DNA of 64,000 nucleotides from JAAXHV01 sp965207165 (GTDB taxonomy: Bacteria; Pseudomonadota; Gammaproteobacteria; Eutrophobiales; Eutrophobiaceae): positions 806,001 to 870,000 of the forward strand of contig OZ242265.1 of NCBI GenBank assembly GCA_965207165.1, in the 5' to 3' direction. How positions within the stretch are numbered: position 1 is the first letter of the stretch; every line of letters starts with the position of its first letter. The translations under genes were made by a program, and so were the position numbers. Below are positions 35,372-44,347 of the stretch, one piece after another. The notes under the pieces are model-generated. The model made no database searches. It was not told where the DNA came from and was given only the letters and a program-made list of their open reading frames with translations.

Positions 35372-36349
35372 TCACTTTATATAACCACCGGCCCCCATCA
35401 ACATGATATCTTCCCGGGTGACGGGCAGGCCCGCCAGCAACCGTTCCAGTACCCAGTCAAACCCGTTTACGACAGGTGAGCGCGCACACCCGGGCATGAC
35501 TATGACGGGGCGCTCATCCGGGAATTCGCCCAGTACCAGCAGGTTGCCCGGTTCCACCGGCATCCCCAGGTGCGTGATGCCACCGCCCGCGGCTTCGATT
35601 GCAAGAGGAATTACGTCGCGGCGGTCGGCGGTCGCACTGGCGCCGGCTATAAGGATTAAGCGGCAGCCTGTACCCAGCAATTTGTTGAACGCATCCGTGA
35701 TGGCATCTTCATGGTGTTTGCAACGTTCTTCCATGATCACCTTGCTGCTTCCCAGGCGCCGCAATCTCTCATCAAGTATCTTGCGGGTCTTGTCCAGGAT
35801 GGTTTGTTTCATGCCCTGGTAAAACGTTTGTACCAGGCCGATATCGAGCTCGTTGAATACGGTGACGCGCAGCAGGGGAGGCAGGTGGGGATGCATCTGT
35901 TCGATACGCCTTATAATCTGTTCATCCACACCGTAGGGAATGATTTTTATCGTCGCCACGGCCTGTCCGGGTGCAACCACGGAATAGGGCGGCAGGACGG
36001 CAATTGTTGCCGCCTCGCTCACCAGGTTAAACCTGTCCAGCTCAGCGGCTTCGTAGACGAGCACACCGGATGTTTCAGAAATAATATTGCTTCTACCGGC
36101 ACTGGGGCGTTGGCTTCCGGTATTTTCGCCGGATATGCGCACGGCAATACGCCGCGCCGCTTCGTTTTCATCCAGGTCGGTTTCTTCCAGGCGTGCTATT
36201 ACCACTGACTCACAACCGGCCCGGGCCAGCAGTCTTATATCTTCCGTTGACAACACCGCGCCTTTCTTCAGGTTTATGCTGCTGTATTTAACGGAATGGG
36301 CGAGGATGCCGCCTGCGGCGCCTGCGACCGGTGTTCGACCGAATTGCAT
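35372..36349 (-). CDS. Molybdopterin-binding (MoeA/CinA-like) protein
   Basis: The 325-residue protein contains a MoCF/MoeA-like molybdopterin-binding domain. The characteristic run is LIAGASATADRRDVIPLAI, followed by GITHLGMPVEPGNLLVLGE and PVIVMPGCARSP. Proteins like this occur beside MocA/CoxF-type maturation genes and probably help insert the cofactor. It is preceded by DUF3179 (8 nt gap) and followed by MoxR. Its own enzymatic step is uncertain. Confidence 0.8.
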   Translation of the reverse strand: MQFGRTPVAGAAGGILAHSVKYSSINLKKGAVLSTEDIRLLARAGCESVVIARLEETDLDENEAARRIAVRISGENTGSQRPSAGRSNIISETSGVLVYEAAELDRFNLVSEAATIAVLPPYSVVAPGQAVATIKIIPYGVDEQIIRRIEQMHPHLPPLLRVTVFNELDIGLVQTFYQGMKQTILDKTRKILDERLRRLGSSKVIMEERCKHHEDAITDAFNKLLGTGCRLILIAGASATADRRDVIPLAIEAAGGGITHLGMPVEPGNLLVLGEFPDERPVIVMPGCARSPVVNGFDWVLERLLAGLPVTREDIMLMGAGGYIK

Positions 36350-36357
36350 GGTACTTA

Positions 36358-37605
36358 TCAGGCCCGATTGACGTCAGTACCGGGAAAGAACTCGACGAAG
36401 ATAAACCAGAATAACCGGCTCTTGAGCGTGTTGACGCGCGCTAACCGGTCATCACCGGGAATATTTCCGAAGATATCAACGTCACTAACGTCCGTGCCGG
36501 TATCGTTAAAAAACGCCACAACCGCATCATATCCCGCATCATAGTTTATGACGAGTTGCTCCCCACCGATCGCAACGTTGACGGGGTCGTCTCGCTCCAT
36601 AAGAAAGTCCTTCGAATAAGCGACATGATCGCCGTTGATACTGACCGTATACACCAGTTCCTTCATGGGCAACCTGTCGTCAGTGAAATCGATAGTGGGG
36701 AATGCCGGTTTATCGTTTTCAACCCAGTTCAACCCCACCCCCCAGAGCATCATTCCATGCCTCACCAGGCGGTCCCATAAGGCAAACACCGGGTTTTCAC
36801 TGTAATCAGCGATTTCGTTGATAAAGACGTTACCATCGGGATAGAGCGCCTTGTACGCCTTGAACGGCATACGAATAGTAGGCCATTCCTTCATTGCGGC
36901 GCCGGTCGGATCCCGTTCCTTTGAGCCCCAGAGTTGCTGGATGGCCTCACCACTGTTTTTGTCGAACAGCACCAGGTTGTTCTTTAACTGGGTCATTACG
37001 GTGAGGTCGAGCGGCCGGTCATTGATAACCGGGCTATACGCGATACCGAGGTTGGTCAAACCGCAATAGGTCATGATGACTTCTTCCCCGTTGATGGTAT
37101 TGCCTTGTACCACGTGGGGTTGCAGCATGTAATAATCGGAATACGCATAAGCGCCGTTATCGGTTTCCAGTACCACCATGTTGATATCGTCTACCGAGGC
37201 ATAGTCGTCCGGGCCGAAATGCGCCACATCCAGACTTTGTTCCAGATATTCCGGGGCTTCACTTACCGGTACAAACGTGGCCTGGTGCTGTTGCGAGCGG
37301 AACATCCACTTCGGGTTGATCATGCCTGAATAGAAATTAAGGCAAAAAAACAGCAGCAGAAATCCACATAGATATTTATGGCAGACGGCCCTGTCTTTCC
37401 ACCAAAGCAGCATCGCAGCAAGCAGGGAGAGGAACCCGGCCGCGGTAATGATGTGCCGGTTATACCAGACCATCATCGTGAATTCGCGGGTGGACTGGAC
37501 GAGCCATTGGCTGATATCAGCCAGGTCTTTGAAGATAAGGAACGCACAGGTTTGTGCGATCAGCATGAACATCCAGAATAACAGCTTTTTATGTGTCAAG
37601 GTCAT
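36358..37605 (-). CDS. DUF3179-type membrane-anchored protein
   Basis: The 415-residue protein starts at the ATG at 37605 (an upstream TTG at 37611 is possible). It has two or three N-terminal membrane helices (KKLLFWMFMLIAQTCAFLIF and the following ones). A long extracytoplasmic domain then carries the DUF3179 motif TYCGLTNLGIAYSP and FDKNSGEAIQQLWG. The function of the family is unknown. It heads the minus-strand accessory operon with MoeA-like, MoxR and CoxE-like genes, divergent from UbiD. Confidence 0.75.
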   Translation of the reverse strand: MTLTHKKLLFWMFMLIAQTCAFLIFKDLADISQWLVQSTREFTMMVWYNRHIITAAGFLSLLAAMLLWWKDRAVCHKYLCGFLLLFFCLNFYSGMINPKWMFRSQQHQATFVPVSEAPEYLEQSLDVAHFGPDDYASVDDINMVVLETDNGAYAYSDYYMLQPHVVQGNTINGEEVIMTYCGLTNLGIAYSPVINDRPLDLTVMTQLKNNLVLFDKNSGEAIQQLWGSKERDPTGAAMKEWPTIRMPFKAYKALYPDGNVFINEIADYSENPVFALWDRLVRHGMMLWGVGLNWVENDKPAFPTIDFTDDRLPMKELVYTVSINGDHVAYSKDFLMERDDPVNVAIGGEQLVINYDAGYDAVVAFFNDTGTDVSDVDIFGNIPGDDRLARVNTLKSRLFWFIFVEFFPGTDVNRA

Positions 37606-37726
37606 GTGCAAATCCGGTGAATATCAAGACATACGGCATGCTACCATTAGTAAGCCGGTGTGTAATAGAATGTTATATCAATAATATTGTAAATAATCAT
37701 GTGTGAAAACAGACGGGAGCACTCAT

Positions 37727-39046
37727 ATGCGTGACTATGTCGAAAAACTGCTGCAGCGCGGGGAGATGAACATCGTTGAAAGGGAAGTCGACCCCCAATT
37801 CGAACTGGCTGCCGTGACAGGACGCTCCCAACTGGACAGTGAAAGACCGGTATTGTTCAAAAACGTGAAGGGGACCGGGTTGCCGGTCATATCCAACCTC
37901 TATGGCAGTCACGTTCGCCTGTGCGAGATTATCGGCACGCACAAGGGCAATTTCTGCCGTCACTGGCAAACCATCATCGATGATCAACTGCCCGGACCTG
38001 GCGAGTATACCGAACTGGTTGACGCCGATGACGGTGTCATTGACGGGAAGGTCAGCGACCTGCCGCATATAACCTATTTTGAACACGACGCCGGGCCTTA
38101 TATAACGGCCGGTGTGTTCCTGGCCAAAGAGCCAGACACGGGTGTCCCGAACCTGTCATTCTGCCGCTCCATGATGGTTGACGACGCTGAACTGCGCGTA
38201 CGCCTGGCGCCGCCCCATGACATCACCCAGTACCAGAAGAAGGCCGAAGCAAGAGACGAACCCCTGGAAGTGGCGATACTCATCGGGCCGCCGCCGGAAG
38301 TGTTCATGGCGGCCTGTGCGTCCGTGCCCATAGAGCAGGATGAAATGGCTATCGCCGCGCAGATAAAAGGGGCTCCCATAAGGATGCGCCAGTGCCGGCA
38401 TATCGATATGCAGGTCCCGGCGGAGACCGAGATCGTGATAGAGGGTCGCATTCTCCCGCACCAGCGTAAGCCGGAAGGGCCGTTCGGCGAGTTCCAGGGT
38501 TACTACGTCAAACGTACGGACAATCACGTGTTCGAAGTTTTGAACGTGAGCCGGCGCGAGGGGGCATACTTCCACGGCCTGCTGTGCGGTTACATGGAGG
38601 ATTTGCGCGCCCTGGAGGTCGCATTTGCGACCCGCACTTACCGGCACATCTCAGCGGGCATGCCCGGTGTGCTGGACGTGAGTTGTTACCCGATGCCGAT
38701 GCATACGATCGTCCAGCTCAGGCCGGAATACGAGGGCCATGCGAAACATGTCATGATGAAAGTCTTCAGCTCCCATCTCCAGTACAACAAGGTATGCATA
38801 GTGGTGGATGAGGATGTGGATATCCATAATTTTCAGGATGTTTGGTGGGCAGTGATGACCCGCGGCCGTATCGAGAAAGACATCATGATAGTTGAAGGTG
38901 TCCCGGGGTTTTTCCGTGATCCTGCCGGGGTCTATACGGGACGGCTCGGCATCGACGCCACCAAGCCTTTCGACATGCGCGAGAACTACGACAGGAAGCG
39001 CGTGCCCGGACTCTACGAGGTTGACCTGAAGGACTATTTCACCTGA
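37727..39046 (+). CDS. UbiD-family prenylated-FMN decarboxylase
   Basis: The 439-residue protein starts at the ATG at 37727 behind GGGAG; a GTG at 37703 is in frame. Features of UbiD are the EGPFGEFQGYY region, with two Glu residues spaced as in Fdc1 (E277/E282), and CRHIDMQVPAETEIVIEGRI. Such enzymes reversibly decarboxylate aromatic or unsaturated acids. No UbiX is present to make the cofactor. It stands alone on the plus strand inside the molybdenum-hydroxylase island and may decarboxylate an aromatic carboxylate there. Confidence 0.92.
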   Translation: MRDYVEKLLQRGEMNIVEREVDPQFELAAVTGRSQLDSERPVLFKNVKGTGLPVISNLYGSHVRLCEIIGTHKGNFCRHWQTIIDDQLPGPGEYTELVDADDGVIDGKVSDLPHITYFEHDAGPYITAGVFLAKEPDTGVPNLSFCRSMMVDDAELRVRLAPPHDITQYQKKAEARDEPLEVAILIGPPPEVFMAACASVPIEQDEMAIAAQIKGAPIRMRQCRHIDMQVPAETEIVIEGRILPHQRKPEGPFGEFQGYYVKRTDNHVFEVLNVSRREGAYFHGLLCGYMEDLRALEVAFATRTYRHISAGMPGVLDVSCYPMPMHTIVQLRPEYEGHAKHVMMKVFSSHLQYNKVCIVVDEDVDIHNFQDVWWAVMTRGRIEKDIMIVEGVPGFFRDPAGVYTGRLGIDATKPFDMRENYDRKRVPGLYEVDLKDYFT

Positions 39047-39069
39047 AGCAGGAGGGCGCTCCCGGTCGC

Positions 39070-39088
39070 GCTGCGCTGATCACGCAGC
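39070..39088. terminator. GC hairpin between convergent genes
   Basis: GCTGCG-(7 nt)-CGCAGC lies between the UbiD stop and the last codons of the AhpD-like gene. No U-run follows on either strand, so termination is only suggested. Confidence 0.25.
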
Positions 39089-40285
39089 CTTGTTCTTGCT
39101 GTCGATTAATTGCCGGTACCGCGGCATGGCGATAAATTTGACCAGCAGGCGTTTCAGCCAGGACATTTCCGGGGTGTTACCGGCCGAGGTGAACCTGTCC
39201 AGGCCGAGCTGCTCGACAAACTCCTGTTGCAGCATCATCATGGGCCCGTCCGACGGGATGCCGGTCCCGTCGGCAATCCTGTCCATGCGCTGAAAATTGG
39301 AGACAACACCTGCTGCATCGACCATGGAGTCCATACCCATCTCGTCCGCCAACGCAGTGCGGGCGGCTGCAAAGACGTCAGGGTCATCGCCCATGAAAGT
39401 GTCGCAAAACCGTATCAGCGCTTCCGAGTGGGGTATATCGTCGACACGAGTGCAGTCCGGATCAGTTATGCCGTCCAGGTTTACTGACGTTCCGGTGTAC
39501 GTGGCGCTCTCACGGAGCATCACTGCATGGGAGGCAGTTCAGTAGAAACAGCCGTTGAACGCGGAGATCCGTATGGCAAGAACCTCCGATTGAATACGGC
39601 TCAGTGTGCCTTTGGGCGCGGATTTGAACTCGAAGATGTTCGTGTTGTTGATGTAGTGTGCATCCAGTAAATCGAGCATCGAGCGAACTTCGTCCGGCAC
39701 CAGGCTCAGGGCGCGGATAACATAACCGGTCCTGCCCTGCCACAGATCGGCCTCCGGGCCGGTGTCGACCGTATTGGGAAGCGTGCTCACCCAGGCGCCG
39801 TCGTTAAGGGTATTTGCCGGCCGGTAATGGCTCGGTTCGCCCGGTTCCGGGTCGGGCAGCGGGTTTGGTGCGATGCCGATTGCCCTGCAGAACTCATCGA
39901 TTGAAAAGACGCATACCAGCGTCCCGATGATTTCGACGTATTGTTCTTCGCTGAGGCCGGCGCTGATAACCCCGTTGAACCAGGCCCGTGTGAGACGTTG
40001 CGGATCGGTAACAACGCGATGCACGACCTCGACCATGGTATCTGGAAGAGAGGTCACCGTGTCGTGCGCCCCCTCTGCGTGGGTCGGGGACAGGGCCTGT
40101 TTGCGCCGGCGGCAGAAATTGCAGTGTTGCGCCTGCCTGACCTCCCTGGCGATATCGACGCGCTGCTGGCCGGTCAGCCAGGCGCCCGCTTTGGCAAGAC
40201 GGCGCCAATAGCGGTTATGAGCAGCGGCAAAATCATCGCGCACCGGGTAGGGCGCGCCAGCATAGCTGATCGGGGCTGAGTCCAT
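39080..40285 (-). CDS. AhpD-like two-domain protein with in-frame UGA (candidate selenoprotein)
   Basis: Read through the UGA at 39539-39541, the gene gives a 401-residue protein. Domain 1 has QHCNFC and the CMD-type GLSEEQYVEIIGTLV. Domain 2 has the AhpD centre: Glu234 in SEVLAIRIS, Cys246, then codon 249 = UGA, then His253, reading GCFY-UGA-TASHAVMLRES. In AhpD the residues are E...CxxCxxxH, so UGA replaces the second Cys. No other lesion interrupts either half. A SECIS-like hairpin follows (39501-39523). Reaction: thiol/selenol-dependent peroxide reduction. The alternative is a nonsense mutation. ATG at 40285; the G3E GTPase lies 43 nt upstream on the same strand. Confidence 0.75.
39501..39523 (-). 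promoter_or_regulatory. SECIS-like hairpin downstream of the UGA
   Basis: On the minus strand GUG-A-UGCUC-(CGUGA)-GAGCG-C-CAC folds as a 3-bp stem, an A/C internal mismatch, a 5-bp upper stem (one G-U pair) and a pentaloop with G in its second position. The loop begins after 24 nt from the UGA. That fits the geometry of bacterial SECIS elements, which lie within the coding sequence just after UGA. Confidence 0.55.
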
Positions 40286-40328
40286 TAACGCATTATACAG
40301 TACGTAACCCGCTGGATAAATCAACTGT

Positions 40329-41360
40329 TCAGGGACGGCGGAGTATGTTGATAACTGCTTCGGTCATCGGATTGGCGGCCGGGGTTGCAGGGGTGTCGAG
40401 GCAGGCATTGAAACGATCGTCCAGGTCTTCATTATCCATGCTGCCTCTTGCGCCGATGGCAACTACCTGTGATGCGGGGGCTGTCGCGCCCCAGGGTTCG
40501 CCTTTGGCCAGGGTCACGCGCTTGCCCGTCATCTGCAATATGACCCTCTTGTCCGGTACTTCACGGATATGGAGGATACCCTTACAGCGGAATACGGACA
40601 CGGGCAGCGACTGGAATGCCAGGTAAACGGTTTCAAATCCAAGCGGCCCGGCATGTTGCCATGAATAACTGGAGTAGGTGTGTTCGTGATGCGCATGCAG
40701 TCCGTGCCCGTGCTCTGAAACGTTGCCTGTATTCCTGTCCATAAGCCCCGGCGGTCCTGCATGTAACGACAGTCCCAGGATTAATTCCAGGGGTACTTTG
40801 GCTTGAAATGTCTTGATAATACGTGATTGTGGCGCTATCTCCTCCGTAAATCTGACAACTTGTTCATTGGCTGCGTCCGTAACAAGGTCGGTTTTATTGA
40901 TGATGGTGATATCGGCTACGGCTATCTGGTCTTCAGCCAGTTTCCCGTTTACCTCGTCGAGTTCAAGTAATTCACTGGCATCGATAACGGTGATGATGGC
41001 ATCGAGTTGCGTTGCCGCGGCAAGACGGGTGGACATAACCACGGCCATTGCCGCCGCCTTCGGGTCGGACACGCCGCTGGTTTCGACGACGATCATGTCG
41101 GGACGGGGTTCCAGTTCCAGCAGTTGCCCGATTGCGCCGACCAGGTCGTCCCGGATGCTGCAACAGACACAGCCGTTGGTCAGGCTGATGGTATCTCCTT
41201 CAACGCGGCTGACAAGCTGTGAGTCGATGTTGATTTCACCGAAATCGTTCACCAGCACACCGATGCGCCGGCCGTGTTCACCATTCAGGATATGGTTCAG
41301 CAGCGTTGTTTTGCCGGCGCCGAGGAAACCGGCGATCAGACTGACCGGAGTTTTAGCCAT
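40329..41360 (-). CDS. G3E-family GTPase/metallochaperone (COG0523)
   Basis: The 343-residue protein has Walker A GFLGAGKTTLLNH, the family hallmark CxCC in TNGCVCCSIR and NKTD in INKTDL. A histidine cluster (EHGHGLHAHHEH) is followed by the CobW C-terminal domain. COG0523 proteins load metals, mostly Zn or Co, into target enzymes. It lies upstream of the AhpD-like gene on the same strand. The partner is unknown; candidates are the metal-dependent amidohydrolase encoded divergently at 41541 or the ureohydrolase at 24801. Confidence 0.92.
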   Translation of the reverse strand: MAKTPVSLIAGFLGAGKTTLLNHILNGEHGRRIGVLVNDFGEINIDSQLVSRVEGDTISLTNGCVCCSIRDDLVGAIGQLLELEPRPDMIVVETSGVSDPKAAAMAVVMSTRLAAATQLDAIITVIDASELLELDEVNGKLAEDQIAVADITIINKTDLVTDAANEQVVRFTEEIAPQSRIIKTFQAKVPLELILGLSLHAGPPGLMDRNTGNVSEHGHGLHAHHEHTYSSYSWQHAGPLGFETVYLAFQSLPVSVFRCKGILHIREVPDKRVILQMTGKRVTLAKGEPWGATAPASQVVAIGARGSMDNEDLDDRFNACLDTPATPAANPMTEAVINILRRP

Positions 41361-41411
41361 GGCTCGTGCTCGAATTGTAAACCATATTATTAACGATTAT
41401 ACTTTGAGAAA

Positions 41412-41534
41412 AATTAGGAATTAGGAATTAGGAATGGATGCGTAAAGTCCGGTATTAAGTTCTATTACAATTTATTTTATCAATAATTCAATCAAGCCTA
41501 TTTCATTTTAATTCGTAATTCCTTATTCCTAATT
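41412..41534. repeat. AATTAGG tandem repeat with inverted copy
   Basis: AATTAGG is repeated three times at 41412-41432. An inverted copy differing at one base lies at 41517-41534, so the two 18-nt arms enclose 87 nt of AT-rich DNA. It lies between the G3E and amidohydrolase genes (180 nt). It may be a miniature element, or a double-stranded structure over the promoter. Confidence 0.5.
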
Positions 41535-41540
41535 GACATC

Positions 41541-42932
41541 ATGACCTGCGAGTTACTCATCCGTAACGGCACCATTGTAACGCCGGAGAAATCTTTCCCG
41601 GGATATATCGCCGTCAACCAGGGCAGGATTGCTGCTGTGGGCACCGGGGACGCTTCAATCAGTGCGGCAAGACAAATCGATGCGCACGGTTGTCATGTTC
41701 TGCCCGGGGTCATCGACCCCCATGCGCACCTGGGTTACATGGATACGCTGGAAGCGGTAGAGACTGAGACCAGGGCCGCGGCCTGTGGCGGCGTCACTAC
41801 CCTCGGTGTTTATATCCTGGCGCTGAAGGAAGGCGTATTGAGGCAGTTCGACCGTTTTAAAAGTACCTTCGAAGGTAAGAGTTTCGTAGACGGGTTCTGG
41901 CACCTCATGGTGATTGACGCCATTACCACCAGTGAGATAGAGACCTGTCCGGCTGAAATCGGCCTGACATCGTTCAAGTTCAATATGGGCTACAAGGGCC
42001 CCCATGCGGACCTTATCGGCATCACCGCAACCGATGACGGGGCGGTGTACAAGGGCTTCCGCATGATCAACAGGTCCGGACCTCCCAGTCTCGCTGCCTG
42101 CCATACCGAGAACATCGATATTCACCTGATGCTCAGGGACGAACTGATTGCCCAGGGCCGTAATGATTTCGCGGTCTGGAACGAGTCGCGGCCTCCGTTT
42201 GTGGAAGCGGAATGCATGCACCGGGCGATTTACCTGGCGGAGAGCGCCGGCTGTCCCTTGTATATACCTCATATAACTATTGCCGAGGGCGTGGATATTA
42301 TTGCCGATGCGCGCAGGAAAGGTATTGAGGTAACCGGTGAAACCTGCCCGCAATACCTGACCCATAACAGTGAGGAACCGGCGCAGGTATTGCTGGACCA
42401 TCCGGCCTGCGCCTGTGTCAACCCGCCGCTGAGGGATAAGGCCGCCAACGAAAGGCTATGGCAAGGGATTGCGGAAGGAATCATACAATGTGTGGGTTCC
42501 GACCTGGCGCCCACCACCCTGGAAATGAAGGGAGAGGATATCTGGAACGCGCCCATGGGACTGGGCAACACCTCGGAACTGTTATTGCCTGTCATGCTGA
42601 GTGAAGGCGTCAACAAGGGTCGCATCAGCCTGGAGAAAATTACCGAGATATGCGCGCTGAACCCGGCCACAGTCTTCGGGCTTGCTCCCAGGAAAGGCCG
42701 GCTTGCAGTCGGCGCCGACGCGGATATCGTCATCGTTGACCTGGACAAGGAAGTCACGGTGAAAACGCAAAACCTGCGCAGCATGTGCGACTGGAGCATT
42801 TATGACGGCTGGACCCTGAAAGGCTGGCCGACCCATACCATACTGCGCGGCCAGGTCATCGTCGAAGACGGGGAGCCCGGCGCGCGCGGGGCAGGACAGG
42901 GCAGCTATATTTCCCGCAATGACATACAGTAA
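41541..42932 (+). CDS. Dihydroorotase/hydantoinase-like amidohydrolase
   Basis: The 463-residue cyclic amidohydrolase has metal-binding DPHAHLG, a Lys in SFKFNMGYKG that would be carbamylated, HTENID, and the terminal Asp in CVGSDLAP. Dihydroorotase and dihydropyrimidinase normally have SDHAP here; the His is replaced by Leu. It opens cyclic amides or ureides. Carbon-nitrogen hydrolase and molybdenum hydroxylase genes follow on the same strand, which suggests a ring-opening step after hydroxylation of an N-heterocycle. Confidence 0.88.
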   Translation: MTCELLIRNGTIVTPEKSFPGYIAVNQGRIAAVGTGDASISAARQIDAHGCHVLPGVIDPHAHLGYMDTLEAVETETRAAACGGVTTLGVYILALKEGVLRQFDRFKSTFEGKSFVDGFWHLMVIDAITTSEIETCPAEIGLTSFKFNMGYKGPHADLIGITATDDGAVYKGFRMINRSGPPSLAACHTENIDIHLMLRDELIAQGRNDFAVWNESRPPFVEAECMHRAIYLAESAGCPLYIPHITIAEGVDIIADARRKGIEVTGETCPQYLTHNSEEPAQVLLDHPACACVNPPLRDKAANERLWQGIAEGIIQCVGSDLAPTTLEMKGEDIWNAPMGLGNTSELLLPVMLSEGVNKGRISLEKITEICALNPATVFGLAPRKGRLAVGADADIVIVDLDKEVTVKTQNLRSMCDWSIYDGWTLKGWPTHTILRGQVIVEDGEPGARGAGQGSYISRNDIQ

Positions 42933-42950
42933 GTATTGAATGCGGCCGTG

Positions 42951-43841
42951 ATGATCCCGGAACAGTACCGGCAGTACGAGGATACGGTCACCCTGGGCTG
43001 CGTGAACTACGGCAGTATCTGGAATGACAAGGCAGCCAGTATCGGCAAGGTCAAAAGGCTGATCGGCGAAGCCGCGGACCAGGGGATTAACATCCTCGTG
43101 TTTCCGGAGTTGTCGCTGAGTGGTTACGAATCGAATGAAGACAACACCATGCACCGGGAATTTGCCGAGACCATTCCCGGGCCTGCCACTGAGGAAATTG
43201 CCGCACTGACGAAAAAACTGGATATCTACGTGATCCTGGGGATGCCGGAACGGGACCCCGGTGACGCCGACACCTGTTACATTTCCTGCCCGCTGCTCGG
43301 GCCGGAAGGGTTTATCGGCAATTACCGGAAACTTCACCTGGGGACGCCACCGCTGTTCAGGGAGAGTTTATGCTTCACGGGCGGCGACAGCGTGCCGGTA
43401 TTTGCCACGCGCTATGGCCCGGTAGGGATACAGATCTGCGCCGATTTCTGGGTCTTCCCGGAACTTTCCCGCATCCTGATGCTGAAGGGCGCACGTATCA
43501 TCGTCAACAGCACCGCCAGCATGTCCATGCCGGGGAGGCCGTTTTATATCACCTCCATGACCGCGGCCCGGGCAACAGAAAATATGGTGTACACGGCCAG
43601 CGCCAACCTCGTCGGCAAGGAGCGCTCGCTTTCGTATTACGGTTACAGTACCATCGCGGGACCGTCCTACCCGCGTTTTTCCCATGTCTATGCCCAGGCG
43701 GAAGACAAGGAAGAGATCATCAGCGCCACACTGAGTTTTGACAAGTTGCACCGGTTCCGTGAAGCAGTGTCATTGGATAAGCTTCGGCGCTCTGACGTCA
43801 TATCTGATGAATTTAATAAACTGGATACAAGCAGGAATTAG
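42951..43841 (+). CDS. Carbon-nitrogen hydrolase (nitrilase superfamily)
   Basis: The protein has 296 residues from the ATG at 42951; a TTG at 42936 is 4 nt after the upstream stop and equally possible. The E-K-C triad is visible: VFPELSLSGYE, GNYRKLHLGTPPLF and GIQICADFW. It hydrolyses an amide, ureide or nitrile, as in N-carbamoyl-amino acid or beta-ureidopropionase branches. After the amidohydrolase it would take the ring-opened product to an acid and ammonia. CoxG follows 11 nt later. Confidence 0.9.
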   Translation: MIPEQYRQYEDTVTLGCVNYGSIWNDKAASIGKVKRLIGEAADQGINILVFPELSLSGYESNEDNTMHREFAETIPGPATEEIAALTKKLDIYVILGMPERDPGDADTCYISCPLLGPEGFIGNYRKLHLGTPPLFRESLCFTGGDSVPVFATRYGPVGIQICADFWVFPELSRILMLKGARIIVNSTASMSMPGRPFYITSMTAARATENMVYTASANLVGKERSLSYYGYSTIAGPSYPRFSHVYAQAEDKEEIISATLSFDKLHRFREAVSLDKLRRSDVISDEFNKLDTSRN

Positions 43842-43852
43842 CAGGGGGCAAC

Positions 43853-44314
43853 ATGCCGGAGATCAGCAAGGAAATTATCGTCGATGCGCCGCTGCAAAAG
43901 ACCTGGGAACTGGTCAGCGACATGGAACGGTTCAGCCTGTGCATCCCCGGGTGCAAGGAAGTCAGGACGGTAAGCGAAACGGAATTCGACTGGAAACTGG
44001 AGACCAAAGTACTGCGCACCACGCGCAAGGCGACCGCCAGGACCACGGCGGTGAAGATGGAACCGCCGACCCACGCGGAATTCGTCGGTGAGGGGAGATT
44101 GTTCGAGCGCTCGAACCACTACAAGCTGACGATAACGGGTACAACCGACCTTGAAACACTGGAACAGGACAGGACCCGGATAGTTTTCTCCGGTGATGTC
44201 AGGGCCAGCGGCCTGGGCGGCGCCATCATCGAGAAAGTGGCGGCCGGACAAATGGGTGGTTTGTTTGATGAATTTGAGCAGAATATCAAGCAGGCGTTAG
44301 CAGCGGGCGGCTAA
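43853..44314 (+). CDS. CoxG-like SRPBCC protein
   Basis: The 153-residue protein of the carbon-monoxide-dehydrogenase subunit G family has the START/SRPBCC opening EIVVDAPLQKTWELVSD (one residue may vary by frame), LCIPGCKEVR, and the Gly/Ala-rich helix FSGDVRASGLGGAI. CoxG proteins anchor the hydroxylase at the membrane or help its assembly. It begins the CoxG-M-S-L operon. Confidence 0.88.
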   Translation: MPEISKEIIVDAPLQKTWELVSDMERFSLCIPGCKEVRTVSETEFDWKLETKVLRTTRKATARTTAVKMEPPTHAEFVGEGRLFERSNHYKLTITGTTDLETLEQDRTRIVFSGDVRASGLGGAIIEKVAAGQMGGLFDEFEQNIKQALAAGG

Positions 44315-44347
44315 CCGCAACAAGCGAATGAATATGAGGAATAACTG

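Noticed and set aside
39080..40285. Two separate genes (147 and 248 residues) or a frameshifted pseudogene
   Set aside because: The two parts are in the same frame, joined only by one UGA at the AhpD Cys position, and the sequence around it reads as one continuous motif. A simple nonsense mutation is still possible and is noted in the finding.
41655..42401. 248-residue ORF antisense to the amidohydrolase
   Set aside because: Shadow frame; the plus strand encodes the metal site.
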